61,915 nucleotides of DNA. Source: Ignavibacteria bacterium. Lineage in GTDB: Bacteria > Bacteroidota > Ignavibacteria > Ignavibacteriales > Melioribacteraceae. Position 1 is the stretch's first letter. Every line of letters begins with the position of its first letter. Shown one piece after another: positions 46,201-54,880 of the stretch. The notes beneath the pieces are model-generated. The model was not told the origin of the DNA. It did no database searches and saw only the letters and a list, made by a program, of their open reading frames with translations. The position numbers were made by a program, and so were the translations under genes. The stretch covers positions 1 through 61,915 of the forward strand of contig WPAE01000034.1 of assembly GCA_009773205.1 (NCBI GenBank). Direction: 5' to 3'.

Positions 46201-47878
46201 AAGTTGTCAGCTCCATTACAAGTTCTTCGCGTATAGCATCTATTGGCGGATTAGTAACTTGAGCAAAACACTGTTTGAAATATCGAAACAACATTTGCGG
46301 TTTATCCGAAAGTATAGCAAGCGCAGCATCTGTTCCCATAGAGCCAACCGCTTCTTCACCACGCTCTGCCATTGGCAGTATTACTTTATCCAAATCTTCT
46401 TTTGTGTATCCAAAAATTCTTTGCCGCATATGAATTGTTTTAAAATCAGCATTATAAATTGTATCCGGACTAGGCAGGTGGCTCATTTTAATCATGTTTT
46501 CGTTCACCCATTTTCGGTACGGCTTTTGTGTAACAATCTCTTTTTTGATTTCTTCATCTTCAATTATTCTACCTTGTTTGAGATCGAGAATGAACATTCT
46601 CCCAGGCTGAAGCTTTCCTTTGACAGCAACATTTTCTGCATCAACGCTCCAAGTACCAGCTTCAGATGTAAGCACAACCAAATCATCTTTAGTAATTACA
46701 TAACGGGAAGGACGCAAACCATTCCTATCTAAAGTAGCGCCAATTATATTTCCATCCGTAAACACAACAGCCGCGGGGCCATCCCAAGGCTCCATCATTG
46801 TAGCGTGATATTCATAGAATGCTTTTCTATCTGGATCCATAAAATCGTTTTTCGACCATGCTTCCGGAATCATCATCATCATAGAGTGGGGTAAACTTCT
46901 TCCGCCCATAACCAAAAGTTCTAACACAGAATCGAACGTTGCAGAATCGCTCTGCCCATCCATAATAATTGGAAGCATTCTTCTTAAATCTTTTCCGTAA
47001 TAAGGAGATTCCATAACGTGCTGGCGCGCCGCCATCCAGTTTTTATTACCGCGCAGAGTATTAATCTCGCCATTGTGTGCAATCATTCTAAAAGGATGAG
47101 CTAAATCCCAAGTTGGAAAAGTGTTTGTAGAAAAACGCATATGAAGCATCGTCATTCCGCTTTTCAAATCTTGATCTGAAAGGTCTTTGTAATAATCAAT
47201 CAACTGCTGTGAGAGAAGCATTCCTTTGTAAACTAATGTTCTGCTTGAGAAAGATGGAACATAATATTTGCTTCTATCAAGTTTAAGTTCAGCGCGCACG
47301 CGGTGATCAATAATTCTTCTTATTAAATAGAGTTTACGTTCTAACTCATCCTGGTTTTGAATTTTTTTGTTAGCGCCTATAAAACATTGGCGGATAAACG
47401 GCTGAGTTGCCTGAGCGCCATTTCCAGGAATTTTTGGATCCACAGGAACATCGCGCCAGCCAAGAAATTTCTGATTCTCATCGAGTACAATTTTTTCTAT
47501 TAGATTCTCAATAGACTTTCTGATAATAGGATTGTGAGGAAGAAATATTACGCCAACTCCATACTTTCCTTCTTCGGGTAGTTTAATCTTTGTTCCAGAA
47601 GTAACTTTGCGAAAAAAATCATCAGGCATTTGAATAAGTATTCCAGCGCCATCGCCAGTGTTGGGGTCGGCGCCAACTGCGCCGCGGTGTTCAAGATTTT
47701 TTAAAATATCCAACCCTTTATCTATAATCGTCCGGGATTTTCTTCCTTTAACATCAGCCACAAATCCCATCCCGCAAGCGTCATGTTCAAACGAGGGCGA
47801 GTACATTCCTATACATGAATTAGCAGAGTTAGCAGAATTTAGTAACTCATCTAAAACACTTTTATTTAAATCAGGCAT
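43292..47878 (-). CDS. gltB: Glutamate synthase large subunit
   Basis: The 1528-residue protein has an N-terminal propeptide of 34 residues ahead of the catalytic Cys35 in HDACGMGFVADVKG, which must be exposed by cleavage to form the type II glutamine amidotransferase. The central domain follows. The FMN synthase domain starts near residue 830 (SFGSISREVH, GEGGEETERF, ISGHDGGTGASPISS), the 3Fe-4S cysteines are CIMMRKCHLNTCPVG near 1140, and the C-terminal GXGXG domain includes GATSGEAFINGVAGERFAVR. Ammonia released from glutamine is channelled to 2-oxoglutarate. AGAAGGAG precedes the start. Confidence 0.96.
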   Translation of the reverse strand: MPDLNKSVLDELLNSANSANSCIGMYSPSFEHDACGMGFVADVKGRKSRTIIDKGLDILKNLEHRGAVGADPNTGDGAGILIQMPDDFFRKVTSGTKIKLPEEGKYGVGVIFLPHNPIIRKSIENLIEKIVLDENQKFLGWRDVPVDPKIPGNGAQATQPFIRQCFIGANKKIQNQDELERKLYLIRRIIDHRVRAELKLDRSKYYVPSFSSRTLVYKGMLLSQQLIDYYKDLSDQDLKSGMTMLHMRFSTNTFPTWDLAHPFRMIAHNGEINTLRGNKNWMAARQHVMESPYYGKDLRRMLPIIMDGQSDSATFDSVLELLVMGGRSLPHSMMMMIPEAWSKNDFMDPDRKAFYEYHATMMEPWDGPAAVVFTDGNIIGATLDRNGLRPSRYVITKDDLVVLTSEAGTWSVDAENVAVKGKLQPGRMFILDLKQGRIIEDEEIKKEIVTQKPYRKWVNENMIKMSHLPSPDTIYNADFKTIHMRQRIFGYTKEDLDKVILPMAERGEEAVGSMGTDAALAILSDKPQMLFRYFKQCFAQVTNPPIDAIREELVMELTTYVGPEQNLLDETPKHANRLELEHPLLSNSQMEKIRHIARGLFKSQTVPLLFNPFKHRDMRNRLEEICTEAVEAVKSGISLLVLSDKGVNREHAAIPSLLATSAIHHTLLRAGLRTKTGIIVETGEAREVHHFALLCGYGANAINPYLAYETLAYFAEKGFLPLALDYSAVKKNFVKAVSKGLYKICSKMGISTLQSYCGAQIFEAVGLDSEIIENYFTGTPTRIEGLSLEMLEEETKRRHLHALDPQVDQSTLDVGGLYHYRRDGEHHLWNPLTISKLQLSTQRNDFKTYKEYADYINNQENHRVTLRSLYDLDFSGMPIPIEKVEPSSEIVKRFATGAMSFGSISREVHTNLAIAMNKIGGKSNTGEGGEETERFVTLPNGESLRSSIKQVASARFGVTANYLVNADELQIKMAQGAKPGEGGQLPGHKVDAIIAKVRYSTPGVTLISPPPHHDIYSIEDLKQLIFDLKNINPTARISVKLVSEIGVGTIAAGVAKAHADHILISGHDGGTGASPISSIQYAGTPWELGLSEAHQTLILNGLRDRVYLAADGQLKTGRDVVIAALLGAEEFGFATAPLVTQGCIMMRKCHLNTCPVGVATQDPELRKKFTGKPEYVINFMFFVAEEVREYMAKLGFRTLNEMIGQTEKIIQIRQHDHWKARGIDLSKPLFKPTPLYHTNLFRTRPQNHGLENQFDYELIAETKEAVENKTPITLNKRVRNINRCVGTMLSSVVAKKYGEEGLPDGTIKIELRGTAGQSFGAFLTKGIELKLTGESNDYFGKGLSGGRLIVKIPPEVTFEAAKNIIVGNTCLYGATSGEAFINGVAGERFAVRNSGALAVIEGVGDHGCEYMTGGRAAVLGKIGRNFAAGMSGGIAYIWDPHRDADKKVNHGMVDVEYLIYDEDKNEVYEMVKKHFEHTGSKRALYILENWESEKENFWKVIPGEYKKALAKIVNAAEKLEAEKEIVNG

Positions 47879-48198
47879 ATGGATACTCCTTCTGTAAATA
47901 ATTATACAAAGCCCGGGATACTATTACATATTCCACTTCCTTCCCACTTCTTAATGGGCTGTTAGGAAGTGAGAATTCGATTTAAGAACTAGATTAGGTT
48001 AATTAGAATTGAATGGCGCGTATTGCTAAGCCCGGCAATATCTTTTGCCTTAGCATAAGAAACGAGAATTGCGATATTTAAGCACTTGTTGATAATCATT
48101 TGCCAACGCCATAAATCTGACCCGAAATATAAAAATGATTATGACTGATGCAAGTTTTTTTGCAAATATATTCATAATAACGCATAATTATGCAGCGC
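47879..48198. other. Intergenic region upstream of gltB
   Basis: This 320-base stretch between gltB and the M28 peptidase gene holds the gltB ribosome binding site (AGAAGGAG). It also has an 8-bp inverted repeat, CACTTCCT ... AGGAAGTG (47932-47972), that could fold in the gltB leader. No ORF, RNA gene or strong terminator was seen. Confidence 0.5.
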
Positions 48199-49551
48199 CT
48201 AACGAAGCGGAAATGGAAAGACTGGAAGGCTTTCATGTCCTTGTTCACTTACAGACTGCACGGCAAAAAAGTAATTGTCTTTTGAATATGGCAAAGTAAT
48301 TTCTGTTTTTGTTGTAAAAATTTTCTTTTCCCAGAAAGGCATATAAGTTTCGCGCAACAAAACATAATATCCTTTTGCAGTACTATTTTTTTGCGCTTCC
48401 CATTGCAGCGTTGTGTTGTTTGTAACTTCTTTTGTAATAATGCCTACGTTCCGAGGTTGCGCAGGCGCTAAAGCAAGATTTGCAAGAACGGCAAGGTTTA
48501 CACATGTTATTTTGCGGGCATATTCGTAATCAACATATTCAGGCAGATCGCCATATTGAACACCATTTACTTCTTTAACGTCTTGATGCTGATAATCATA
48601 GTTTTCATTCATTTCGCAAAAACGAACGGCGGTAAAACCAAGTCTGTTAAACGGTGTGTGATCGCCTCCGCGTAAAAACCGGTCGCTGCGGTAAATAAGT
48701 TTAACTTCAATTTGATCTACATAACGCTCGCCAACTTCCTTAATGTATCTTGCCAATTGACGTGATTTTGAATCATTCTCAGCATTAGTTGATTGGCGTA
48801 AACTCTTCATCTCATCTGTTTCAAACAAAGGAACTCCTTCGCTAAAAACTCTTACTTGCATATTGTCTTTTAGCAAAGTCTGGTTTGAAAAACTATTGCC
48901 GATCATGTCGTTGTTCAACATTGCAACTAAATTCCACTTTTCATCCTTAGCTTTCTTAGCTAAGAAAGATGCGCCGTGCAAACCTTGTTCTTCACCAGAA
49001 AAAGCAGCAAAAACAATTGTTGCTGGCAATTTTTGCTTAGACATAATTCTAGCAATCTCCAAAACTGCTGCTACGCCGGAAGCATCATCATTTGCGCCAG
49101 GCGATAACGAAGTAGAATCATTTGGGTTTCCATTGCGTGAATCTATATGCCCGGCAACAATAAATACGCGGTTATCATCTTTATCAGTTCCTTTAAGAAT
49201 TGCTGTAGGATTAGTCATAAGAATTCTTCTTGGTATCCTTTTTCCGTCCGGCTCAACATAAAAAGAATCGAGTTTAACAATCATTCTCCCTTCAGAATCT
49301 TTTGCAATTGTTTCAAATTGATTTTTCAACCACTCGTATGCAGCGCCAATGCCCTGTTCCTTTGAGCTGCGAGAGCTAAATGAATGTCGTGTTCCAAAAC
49401 TCACTAATTTTCTAACAGTGCTTTCAATATTGGCTGCAGAAATATTTTCGATCATCGAAGAGATTTTTGGATCGCGGTTAACAATAGTAGTTTGTGAGAA
49501 AACCGTTGAAAAAAATAAACACAATACAAAGCCGGCTATAGCAAGTTTCAT
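48199..49551 (-). CDS. Secreted M28-family zinc aminopeptidase
   Basis: The 450-residue protein has a signal peptide (GFVLCLFFSTVFSQ). The M28 catalytic domain has two-zinc ligands in VAGHIDSRNGN, GANDDASGVAAV, FSGEEQGLHG, NNDMIGNS and GGDHTPFNRLG. The C-terminal 85 residues form a fibronectin-type module (NTTLQWEAQKNSTAKGYYV). It should remove N-terminal residues from peptides outside the cytoplasm; some family members act on pyroglutamyl or other substrates. No T9SS tail is present. A GGAGC site precedes the ATG. Single gene with long flanks. Confidence 0.88.
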   Translation of the reverse strand: MKLAIAGFVLCLFFSTVFSQTTIVNRDPKISSMIENISAANIESTVRKLVSFGTRHSFSSRSSKEQGIGAAYEWLKNQFETIAKDSEGRMIVKLDSFYVEPDGKRIPRRILMTNPTAILKGTDKDDNRVFIVAGHIDSRNGNPNDSTSLSPGANDDASGVAAVLEIARIMSKQKLPATIVFAAFSGEEQGLHGASFLAKKAKDEKWNLVAMLNNDMIGNSFSNQTLLKDNMQVRVFSEGVPLFETDEMKSLRQSTNAENDSKSRQLARYIKEVGERYVDQIEVKLIYRSDRFLRGGDHTPFNRLGFTAVRFCEMNENYDYQHQDVKEVNGVQYGDLPEYVDYEYARKITCVNLAVLANLALAPAQPRNVGIITKEVTNNTTLQWEAQKNSTAKGYYVLLRETYMPFWEKKIFTTKTEITLPYSKDNYFFAVQSVSEQGHESLPVFPFPLR

Positions 49552-49903
49552 TTTAGCTCCTCAATTTGTATGTCAATAGAATTAAACGAAAGATAGAAGA
49601 TTTTTCTATCTAATAAAAAGCTGGGGTTTATTCTGAAACTTGCCTCTTCAAGTTTTTACAATTTTTATTCTATAGTAATGATGTCTGGTGCGCTTCACTT
49701 TTTTCTATTCTTCCCTGCTTCGCTGCCGTGACCGTGCTGCAAAAAAGACAATGTTTATTTTTCTTTTTCGTAAAGGGTAAAAACTTACTGCCATAAATTT
49801 TCAAACTGACAGCTATCTTTTCATTCATTAAAAGAAAAGTAGTACGAACTCAACTTGCAAAATTTTGCACTTGCTTTGTGCAAAAGTGGGAGGACAAATG
49901 TCC
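49552..49903. other. Intergenic region between M28 and glucoamylase-like genes
   Basis: This 352-base gap contains a 7-bp hairpin AGATAGA ... TCTATCT (49590-49612) close to the M28 promoter side and TTGCAAAATTTTGCA (49855-49869), a perfect palindrome, near the end of the glucoamylase-like gene. There is no ORF or RNA gene. Confidence 0.45.
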
Positions 49904-51835
49904 TTATTTTAGCAAAATCATTTTACGCACAGCAGTATAATCACCAGCACTAATTCTGTAAAAATAAATCCCGCTTGGTATGCTTCGGCTCAGCTCAGCA
50001 TGGCGTGTATCAAATGTTGCTTTATACGTCCCGGCCAGTTTGTATTCATCAACTAATGTTGCAACATCCCTTCCAAGTACATCATAAACTTTTAATGTTA
50101 CCTTTGCCGTTTCACCTTTCACGCCTGCCTTGTCGGCAGACAGGTTTGACGGAATTGTATATTTAATCGTCGTTTCCGAATTAAACGGATTAGGATAATT
50201 TTGTTCTAACTTAAATTCATTTGGAATTGTTTCTTCTTCTTCAACTTTTGTATCCGGAAAAAACAAACCTTTACCGCTCGAAAAATCTAAAAGTGGAGCA
50301 ATTTCGGGTGCGCTCATAAAAGATTTCCACAGAATTTCGGATCGGTAGTTTTCGATCATACCTACAATCGGTCCTTGATCAATTGCTAAATAACCATCAC
50401 TGTACCAATTTCGTGTAACATTAAAAGCATCTTTAAAACCGAAATCGCCCCAAAGATTAACGCCGTAAGTTCTATAGAAGTGTTTCAATGCTGCTAAAGA
50501 TTCTTTAGGTGTGTATGGCATAGAAGAAAGCGCTGCAGTTGGTGCAATTGTTCCATTATCATTTTCTGGAGCGTGTGCAGAATATCCAACACCTGGTATC
50601 GAATAGCTTGCCGTCAATCCCCAACAATCTTCTCCATATCCTGCAAACTTTTTAGGATTATCTATGCAATAAGCTCTATTAACAAGAGATTGATTTTTGT
50701 TATGCACAAAATAGTTTGTGTATAAATCTCTCTTGTTACGCGGATCGAAACCTAAATAAGAATAGTGAGTAAAGAACAAAGGTCCGCCATAACTTGAACC
50801 TACATACAATGGTATGTCGTATCTAACTCTATAGTTTGTAATTTTTGAGTTGTTCCCCCAGCCGCTTCTGTAAAAATTTTGCATGTTGATGTTAGGCGCT
50901 TTTGTTGGCGAGGCAACAGCAAGTAAATATGCAATTTGAGTTTCGTTCCAGCCATGAAAAACAAAAGTATCATTAAAATTGAAACCCATAGTTGGAGACC
51001 AATTCCAATACAATCCAGAGGTACCGTTTCTATAAAAATTCCAATCAACTTCATGCCAAATTTGATTTATATAATTGCGCGATTGAACTTCTTCCAAAGT
51101 ATTGTTATCAAAATACTGCCGCGCTGCAAGTAAGCCTTGAATTAAGAAAGCTGTTTCAACTATATCGCCGCCGTTTTGCTGGCCAAAGTTTACAACTTTT
51201 CCTGTAGTTCCATTTAGCCAGTGCGAAAAAGCGCCATGAAAGCGGTCTGCCTTAGTTGCAAGAAAAGTTGTAATCTTCAACAATCGCTGCGCACCTTGTT
51301 CTCTTGAAATAAATTGACGGTGAACGCCGGCAATGATAGCCATAATACCAAAGCCGCTTCCACCAATTGTATTTGTAACATCACCCTCGTTAGGATGCCA
51401 ACGCTCGCGTGCTAATCCGCTTGTTGGATCGCCCCAATCCCAAAAGTATCTGAAAGCTGCAAGTTGTGTCATATCTAAAAATTCTTCATCGTTCATTATA
51501 TGTGTTGCAGCTGTAACTTCCTCGCTCAAAGGAGATTCGTTGCCAGTGTTATCATAAGCAGAAACTTTGTAGCGGACTGTTGTGCCTGGAGCGCCTATCC
51601 ACTCCCAACTAAAGGATCTATTCTTTTTCACTGTTTTTGAAAGTACAAATGAAGAGCCGTTGAATTTATAAACTTTGTAACCTGCTAAATCAGGTTCTAA
51701 ATTATATTGCCAAATTACATCGGAGTGTAATTCATAACCAATAGCTTTTACACCGGATGGAGTTGCGGGCGGTGTTATATCCTGCGAAAGAATTGCAGCA
51801 CTCATAAAGAACAAAGCGTATAGAATTTTTTTCAT
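49904..51835 (-). CDS. Secreted glucoamylase-like (GH144-like) protein with T9SS sorting tail
   Basis: The 643-residue protein has a signal peptide (YALFFMSAAILSQ) and a fibronectin type III domain (residues about 22-110). A glycoamylase-type (alpha/alpha) domain runs from about 118 to 530 (FRYFWDWGDPTSGLARER, TAFLIQGLLAARQYF, NDNGTIAPTAALSSMPY, DQGPIVGMIENYRSEILW). The C-terminal tail NYPNPFNSETTIKYTIP to SGIYFYRISAGDY is the type IX secretion sorting domain. Such proteins include endo-beta-1,2-glucanases (GH144). Two in-frame inserts interrupt the tail: LSADKAGVKGETA and TRHAELSRSIP, each encoded by repeat-like DNA. Confidence 0.85.
   Translation of the reverse strand: MKKILYALFFMSAAILSQDITPPATPSGVKAIGYELHSDVIWQYNLEPDLAGYKVYKFNGSSFVLSKTVKKNRSFSWEWIGAPGTTVRYKVSAYDNTGNESPLSEEVTAATHIMNDEEFLDMTQLAAFRYFWDWGDPTSGLARERWHPNEGDVTNTIGGSGFGIMAIIAGVHRQFISREQGAQRLLKITTFLATKADRFHGAFSHWLNGTTGKVVNFGQQNGGDIVETAFLIQGLLAARQYFDNNTLEEVQSRNYINQIWHEVDWNFYRNGTSGLYWNWSPTMGFNFNDTFVFHGWNETQIAYLLAVASPTKAPNINMQNFYRSGWGNNSKITNYRVRYDIPLYVGSSYGGPLFFTHYSYLGFDPRNKRDLYTNYFVHNKNQSLVNRAYCIDNPKKFAGYGEDCWGLTASYSIPGVGYSAHAPENDNGTIAPTAALSSMPYTPKESLAALKHFYRTYGVNLWGDFGFKDAFNVTRNWYSDGYLAIDQGPIVGMIENYRSEILWKSFMSAPEIAPLLDFSSGKGLFFPDTKVEEEETIPNEFKLEQNYPNPFNSETTIKYTIPSNLSADKAGVKGETAKVTLKVYDVLGRDVATLVDEYKLAGTYKATFDTRHAELSRSIPSGIYFYRISAGDYTAVRKMILLK
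49982..50008. repeat. Repeat-like sequence inside the T9SS tail (1)
   Basis: GCTTCGGCTCAGCTCAGCATGGCGTG matches the form of the intergenic repeat TTCGACAAGCTCAGTGTGAC seen at 54578-54598. Here it encodes TRHAELSRSIP between FD and SGIYFYR, where T9SS tails normally have two to four residues. Confidence 0.6.
50123..50144. repeat. Palindrome inside the T9SS tail (2)
   Basis: GCCTGCC-ttgtc-GGCAGaCAGG is a near-perfect palindrome of the GCCTGC/GCAGG type found in the intergenic elements. It encodes part of LSADKAGVK in the first beta-strand linker of the sorting domain. Confidence 0.65.
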
Positions 51836-51988
51836 ATAGTACCTTAGAATTAATAATCAACTTTAGTTTCTGCAGTAAAAGATTTTATAGTTATCGCGTT
51901 GTTCAAATAGCTTTTTATTTCATCTCCGTTTGCTGTATCCTTCTTATGTCCTTTTTTACCGTTCAAATTTTTCAGAGAACTATGAGAA

Positions 51989-53377
51989 TTATTTTTTTGT
52001 GTACTCAAATCCTAAAATCCTTAAACCTTTTTTAACGATTTCATCTTTCATAAAATATTTCCAAACAAAACCGTTGTAATAGTTTTCTATCATTAAAATT
52101 ATTGGTCCTTGGTCAAGTCCAAGATACTCTTTATCAAACCAGTTTATGGTTGGATTAAAAGCATCTACAAAACCATACTTACCCCAAAGACCTGCGGTGC
52201 CATATTTATCTTTCATATTCATTAAAGTAGGAATGCAAATTTCTGGCGCAAATGGTATTGAACCGCCTGCAGCAGTTGGAGCAATGGTGCCGTCATCAAA
52301 CTCAGTTGAATCTAAGCCCGAAGAACCGCGCGGTGCATAATCATAAAAAACTTTTCCATCGTGATTGTATTTAGAGCCCGGTCCATCGCAAGCCGTAAAT
52401 CCCCAAGTAAGGGAATCGTAACCAGCCCACTTCTTTGGATTTACAATTGCATATTCTCTGTTCACATAAGTAGCACGGCGCGAATTTTCCGCGTAATCAA
52501 TTCCCTTTTTCTTCATGTAAGAATCTACAAGCCCGTTTGGTTCTAACCACAAAAAAGAATATTGATGGGCAAACAGTGCCGGAAAAACTATATGACCAAA
52601 ATCTTTAGCGTAAGGTTCTCGCCACCGATAAGTACTTTGGAAAGAAGCAAAAGCAGTTTCTGGATTTGGTAAATTCATTCCGGCAGCAATTACGTAAAGG
52701 AACAAAGCCTCTGTATAACCGAACCAGCCGAGCGGTTGAAACCCATCTTCTACCCAGCCCATATTAATTTGATGAGGCATTGTTTGATCTGCAGTACGAA
52801 CCCAAAAACCCCAATCGGCGCGAGCAAGCAGTTTGCTCGATAAGTCTCTAATCTGTTTTTCTGCTTCATTATTTTCATCAAAATAATTTCGCGCAAAAAT
52901 CATTCCGCTAAAAAGTAACCCTGTGTCAATTGAAGACAACTCGCAATTCCAGAAACGCTGTCCGGTTTTCATATGAAGAAAGTGATAATAAAATCCTTTG
53001 TAGCCGGCAGCTAATTTTGCATCACTTTGTTCGCTGTTCCAAAAAAAGTTTAACATGTTAAGAGTAAGATTAGCGGCGTGTTCTCTTGTAATCCATCCTT
53101 TTTCTGAGCCGATTGCCCAAACAGGAACAGCAAAACCAACCGCAGCAATAGTTGCCGGAGAGGTATCTGTTGAACGGTCTTTCACCAAACCATTCGCCGG
53201 ATTAATTTCTTCTAAGAAATACTTAAAAGTTCGGTATTGAAGTGTATCTAAAAAAGATTTTTCTTCTGCGCTAAGAGTATAATTATTTTTTTCAAGTGGC
53301 TGATATTTCATTTCTCTTGTTTGGCAGAAAACTTTTAATACCAACCCGAATAAAATAATTAATAATACTTTTTTCAT
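51989..53377 (-). CDS. Secreted glucoamylase-like (GH144-like) protein
   Basis: From ATG 53377 (AGAGAGGAAG upstream, a much better site than the upstream alternative at 53401) the protein has 462 residues with a signal peptide (VLLIILFGLVLKVFCQ). The glycoamylase domain shows FLDTLQYRTFKYFLEEIN, NGLVKDRS, SSIDTGLLFSGMIFARNY, FDDGTIAPTAAGGSIPFAPE and DQGPIILMIENYYNGFVW. It lacks the FnIII domain and the T9SS tail of its neighbour, so it is likely periplasmic and would act on oligosaccharides produced outside. The two genes are 153 bases apart on the same strand. Substrate is probably a beta-1,2-glucan, but this is inferred from family members only. Confidence 0.8.
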   Translation of the reverse strand: MKKVLLIILFGLVLKVFCQTREMKYQPLEKNNYTLSAEEKSFLDTLQYRTFKYFLEEINPANGLVKDRSTDTSPATIAAVGFAVPVWAIGSEKGWITREHAANLTLNMLNFFWNSEQSDAKLAAGYKGFYYHFLHMKTGQRFWNCELSSIDTGLLFSGMIFARNYFDENNEAEKQIRDLSSKLLARADWGFWVRTADQTMPHQINMGWVEDGFQPLGWFGYTEALFLYVIAAGMNLPNPETAFASFQSTYRWREPYAKDFGHIVFPALFAHQYSFLWLEPNGLVDSYMKKKGIDYAENSRRATYVNREYAIVNPKKWAGYDSLTWGFTACDGPGSKYNHDGKVFYDYAPRGSSGLDSTEFDDGTIAPTAAGGSIPFAPEICIPTLMNMKDKYGTAGLWGKYGFVDAFNPTINWFDKEYLGLDQGPIILMIENYYNGFVWKYFMKDEIVKKGLRILGFEYTKK

Positions 53378-53404
53378 TTCTTCCTCTCTTAATACTTGCA
53401 AACA

Positions 53405-53460
53405 AATTTACGCCTTACGTTTTGCGTCTTACGTTTTACATTTCACTTCTCATTTTTCAC
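53405..53460 (-). repeat. Eight degenerate heptamers upstream of the GH144-like gene
   Basis: Read on the minus strand, 56 bases divide into eight successive 7-mers of the form GTRARAC (for example GTAAAAC, GTAAGAC, GCAAAAC, GTAAGGC). The array ends 27 bases before the ATG at 53377. It could be a degenerate microsatellite or a phased protein-binding region. Confidence 0.65.
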
Positions 53461-54005
53461 CCGCAAACTCCACAAACCTATAGCTGCATTTACTCCACCA
53501 AAACTCATACCAGCAATTATAATACTTCAGTTAATCTTTACGCTAACAATTCAATCTCTTTCACACCAAAAAGAAAACCTGTTCGGGTTATCAACTTTTA
53601 TATTATGAAAAATATTCCTAACAATCTTCTTAAAGTATAATTTTACCATTCATTCGGAGGGCAAAGCATCAATTAGCAAACCGTTTTCCGTTGAACAAAC
53701 ACATAAATCTATTCAATAAATTCTTTTTTCGTTCATCATAAAAATGCTTACTTTTTAGTAAGTTTACAGTATGGGAGCATAAGTGTAAATATACGGACTA
53801 AAGAAAAGAATTTAAGATGCAGCAACTGTAAGAGTAAAAAAGCAATAGAGAACTGTTATACAGAACGTATGTTTCGGACAACGCCAAGAGGATTAACGCC
53901 AGTTTACTTGATAGAATAAATACAACGCTTGGGGTCTAAGGAATGTGCAGCAATTCAGGCTGGCACAACACTAGTTTTAAGAAAAATAAAATAGAGAGGA
54001 GTCTT
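53461..54005. other. Divergent intergenic region
   Basis: About 545 bases between the minus-strand GH144-like gene and the plus-strand YajQ gene. AAATGCTTACTTTTTAGTAAG (53742-53762) contains a short inverted repeat, CTTAC/GTAAG, and GAGAGGAG (53994-54001) is the YajQ ribosome site. Promoters for both genes must lie here but cannot be placed with confidence. No ORF or RNA gene was seen. Confidence 0.4.
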
Positions 54006-54503
54006 ATGGCTACAAACCATTCATTTGATATTGTTTCCGAGATTGATTTTCAAGAAGTTGATAATGCAATGAACCAAGCGATTAAAGAAATTCATCAGCG
54101 GTATGATCTTAAAGATTCTAACACGGAATTGCAGCTTAACAAAAAGGATAAGCAAATTTCTATCAACACAAAAGACGATTATTCGCGCAAGCAATCTATT
54201 GACATATTACAGACAAAATTTATTAAACGCGGCATTTCTATAAAAGCGCTTAAATACAAAGAGCCGGAACCTGCAGCTTCTGGAAGACTAAAACAAATTA
54301 TTGAGTTACAAAGCGGCATCTCTAAAGAGAATGCCAAACTTGTTACAAAAATGATTAAAGACAGTAAACTAAAAGTAAATGCGCAAATACAAGATGAGCA
54401 GGTTAGAGTTACAGGACCAAAAATTGATGACTTGCAAGCAATAATGAAATTGGTAAGAGAAGCGGATATTGATTTTCCTACTCAGTTTACAAATTTGAAA
54501 TAA
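54006..54503 (+). CDS. YajQ family nucleotide-binding protein
   Basis: The 165-residue protein begins MATNHSFDIVSEIDFQEVDN and contains NQAIKEIHQRYDLKDS, KQISINTKDDYSRKQSID and VRVTGPKIDDLQAIM, the family's ordered motifs. Two ferredoxin-like halves are expected. Some YajQ proteins bind cyclic di-GMP and act as transcription co-regulators; others bind RNA or GTP-type nucleotides. The start at 54006 follows GAGAGGAG and gives the typical length; the ATG at 53943 would add 21 unrelated residues. Single gene on the plus strand. Confidence 0.93.
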   Translation: MATNHSFDIVSEIDFQEVDNAMNQAIKEIHQRYDLKDSNTELQLNKKDKQISINTKDDYSRKQSIDILQTKFIKRGISIKALKYKEPEPAASGRLKQIIELQSGISKENAKLVTKMIKDSKLKVNAQIQDEQVRVTGPKIDDLQAIMKLVREADIDFPTQFTNLK

Positions 54504-54571
54504 CCAATGCTTTTCTTATGGGAATCATTCTATAAGATTTAACAGGGTTTTGCTAATTATTACTTGTAAAG

Positions 54572-54722
54572 GTCACACTTCGACAAGCTCAGTGTGACAC
54601 TAATTCTTCTAAGTCTTGATGAGCGGGCGACAAGCACTGATTGCCTGCTGCAAGCAGGTGTGACACTAATTCTTCTAAGTCTTGGTGATCATTCGGCAAG
54701 CTCATGACAGGGTTTGTCGAAC
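54572..54722. repeat. Repeat cluster after yajQ
   Basis: GTCACACTTCGACAAGCTCAG plus GTGTGAC form a hairpin at 54572-54598. Its right end begins a direct repeat TGTGACACTAATTCTTCTAA + GTCTTG at 54593, present again at 54659. Between them is GCCTGCTGCAAGCAGG. A further TTCGGCAAGCTCATGAC lies at 54693. These are layers of short repeats, without coding sequence. Confidence 0.75.
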
Positions 54723-54733
54723 CAGACTTATGT

Positions 54734-54877
54734 TTAACCCAAATTTTCCGTTAGGAAAATTTGCCCTTTGGGCCGACAAGCATTAAGTCCTTTAGGGTAA
54801 ATAGGTTATGTCGAAACTCTCAATTTTCAACGGCCTTCGGCAAAAAATTCAGTTTCTAATGAATTTTTTGGGTTTAA
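54734..54877 (-). repeat. Palindromic dispersed element, copy 3 (inverted)
   Basis: Both ends are present (TTAACCCAAATTTTCC at the plus-strand left, GAATTTTTTGGGTTTAA at the right). Read on the minus strand, it has GGACTTAATG joined directly to CTTGTCGGCCC. The 19-bp palindrome found at that point in copies 1 and 2 is absent. The CGGGGTTAACCCCG block is also missing. Confidence 0.82.
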
Positions 54878-54880
54878 AAC

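Noticed and set aside
46157-46732. 191-residue open frame on the plus strand inside gltB
   Set aside because: It lies antisense to conserved gltB sequence; its odd composition (many Cys, His, Phe) is typical of shadows.
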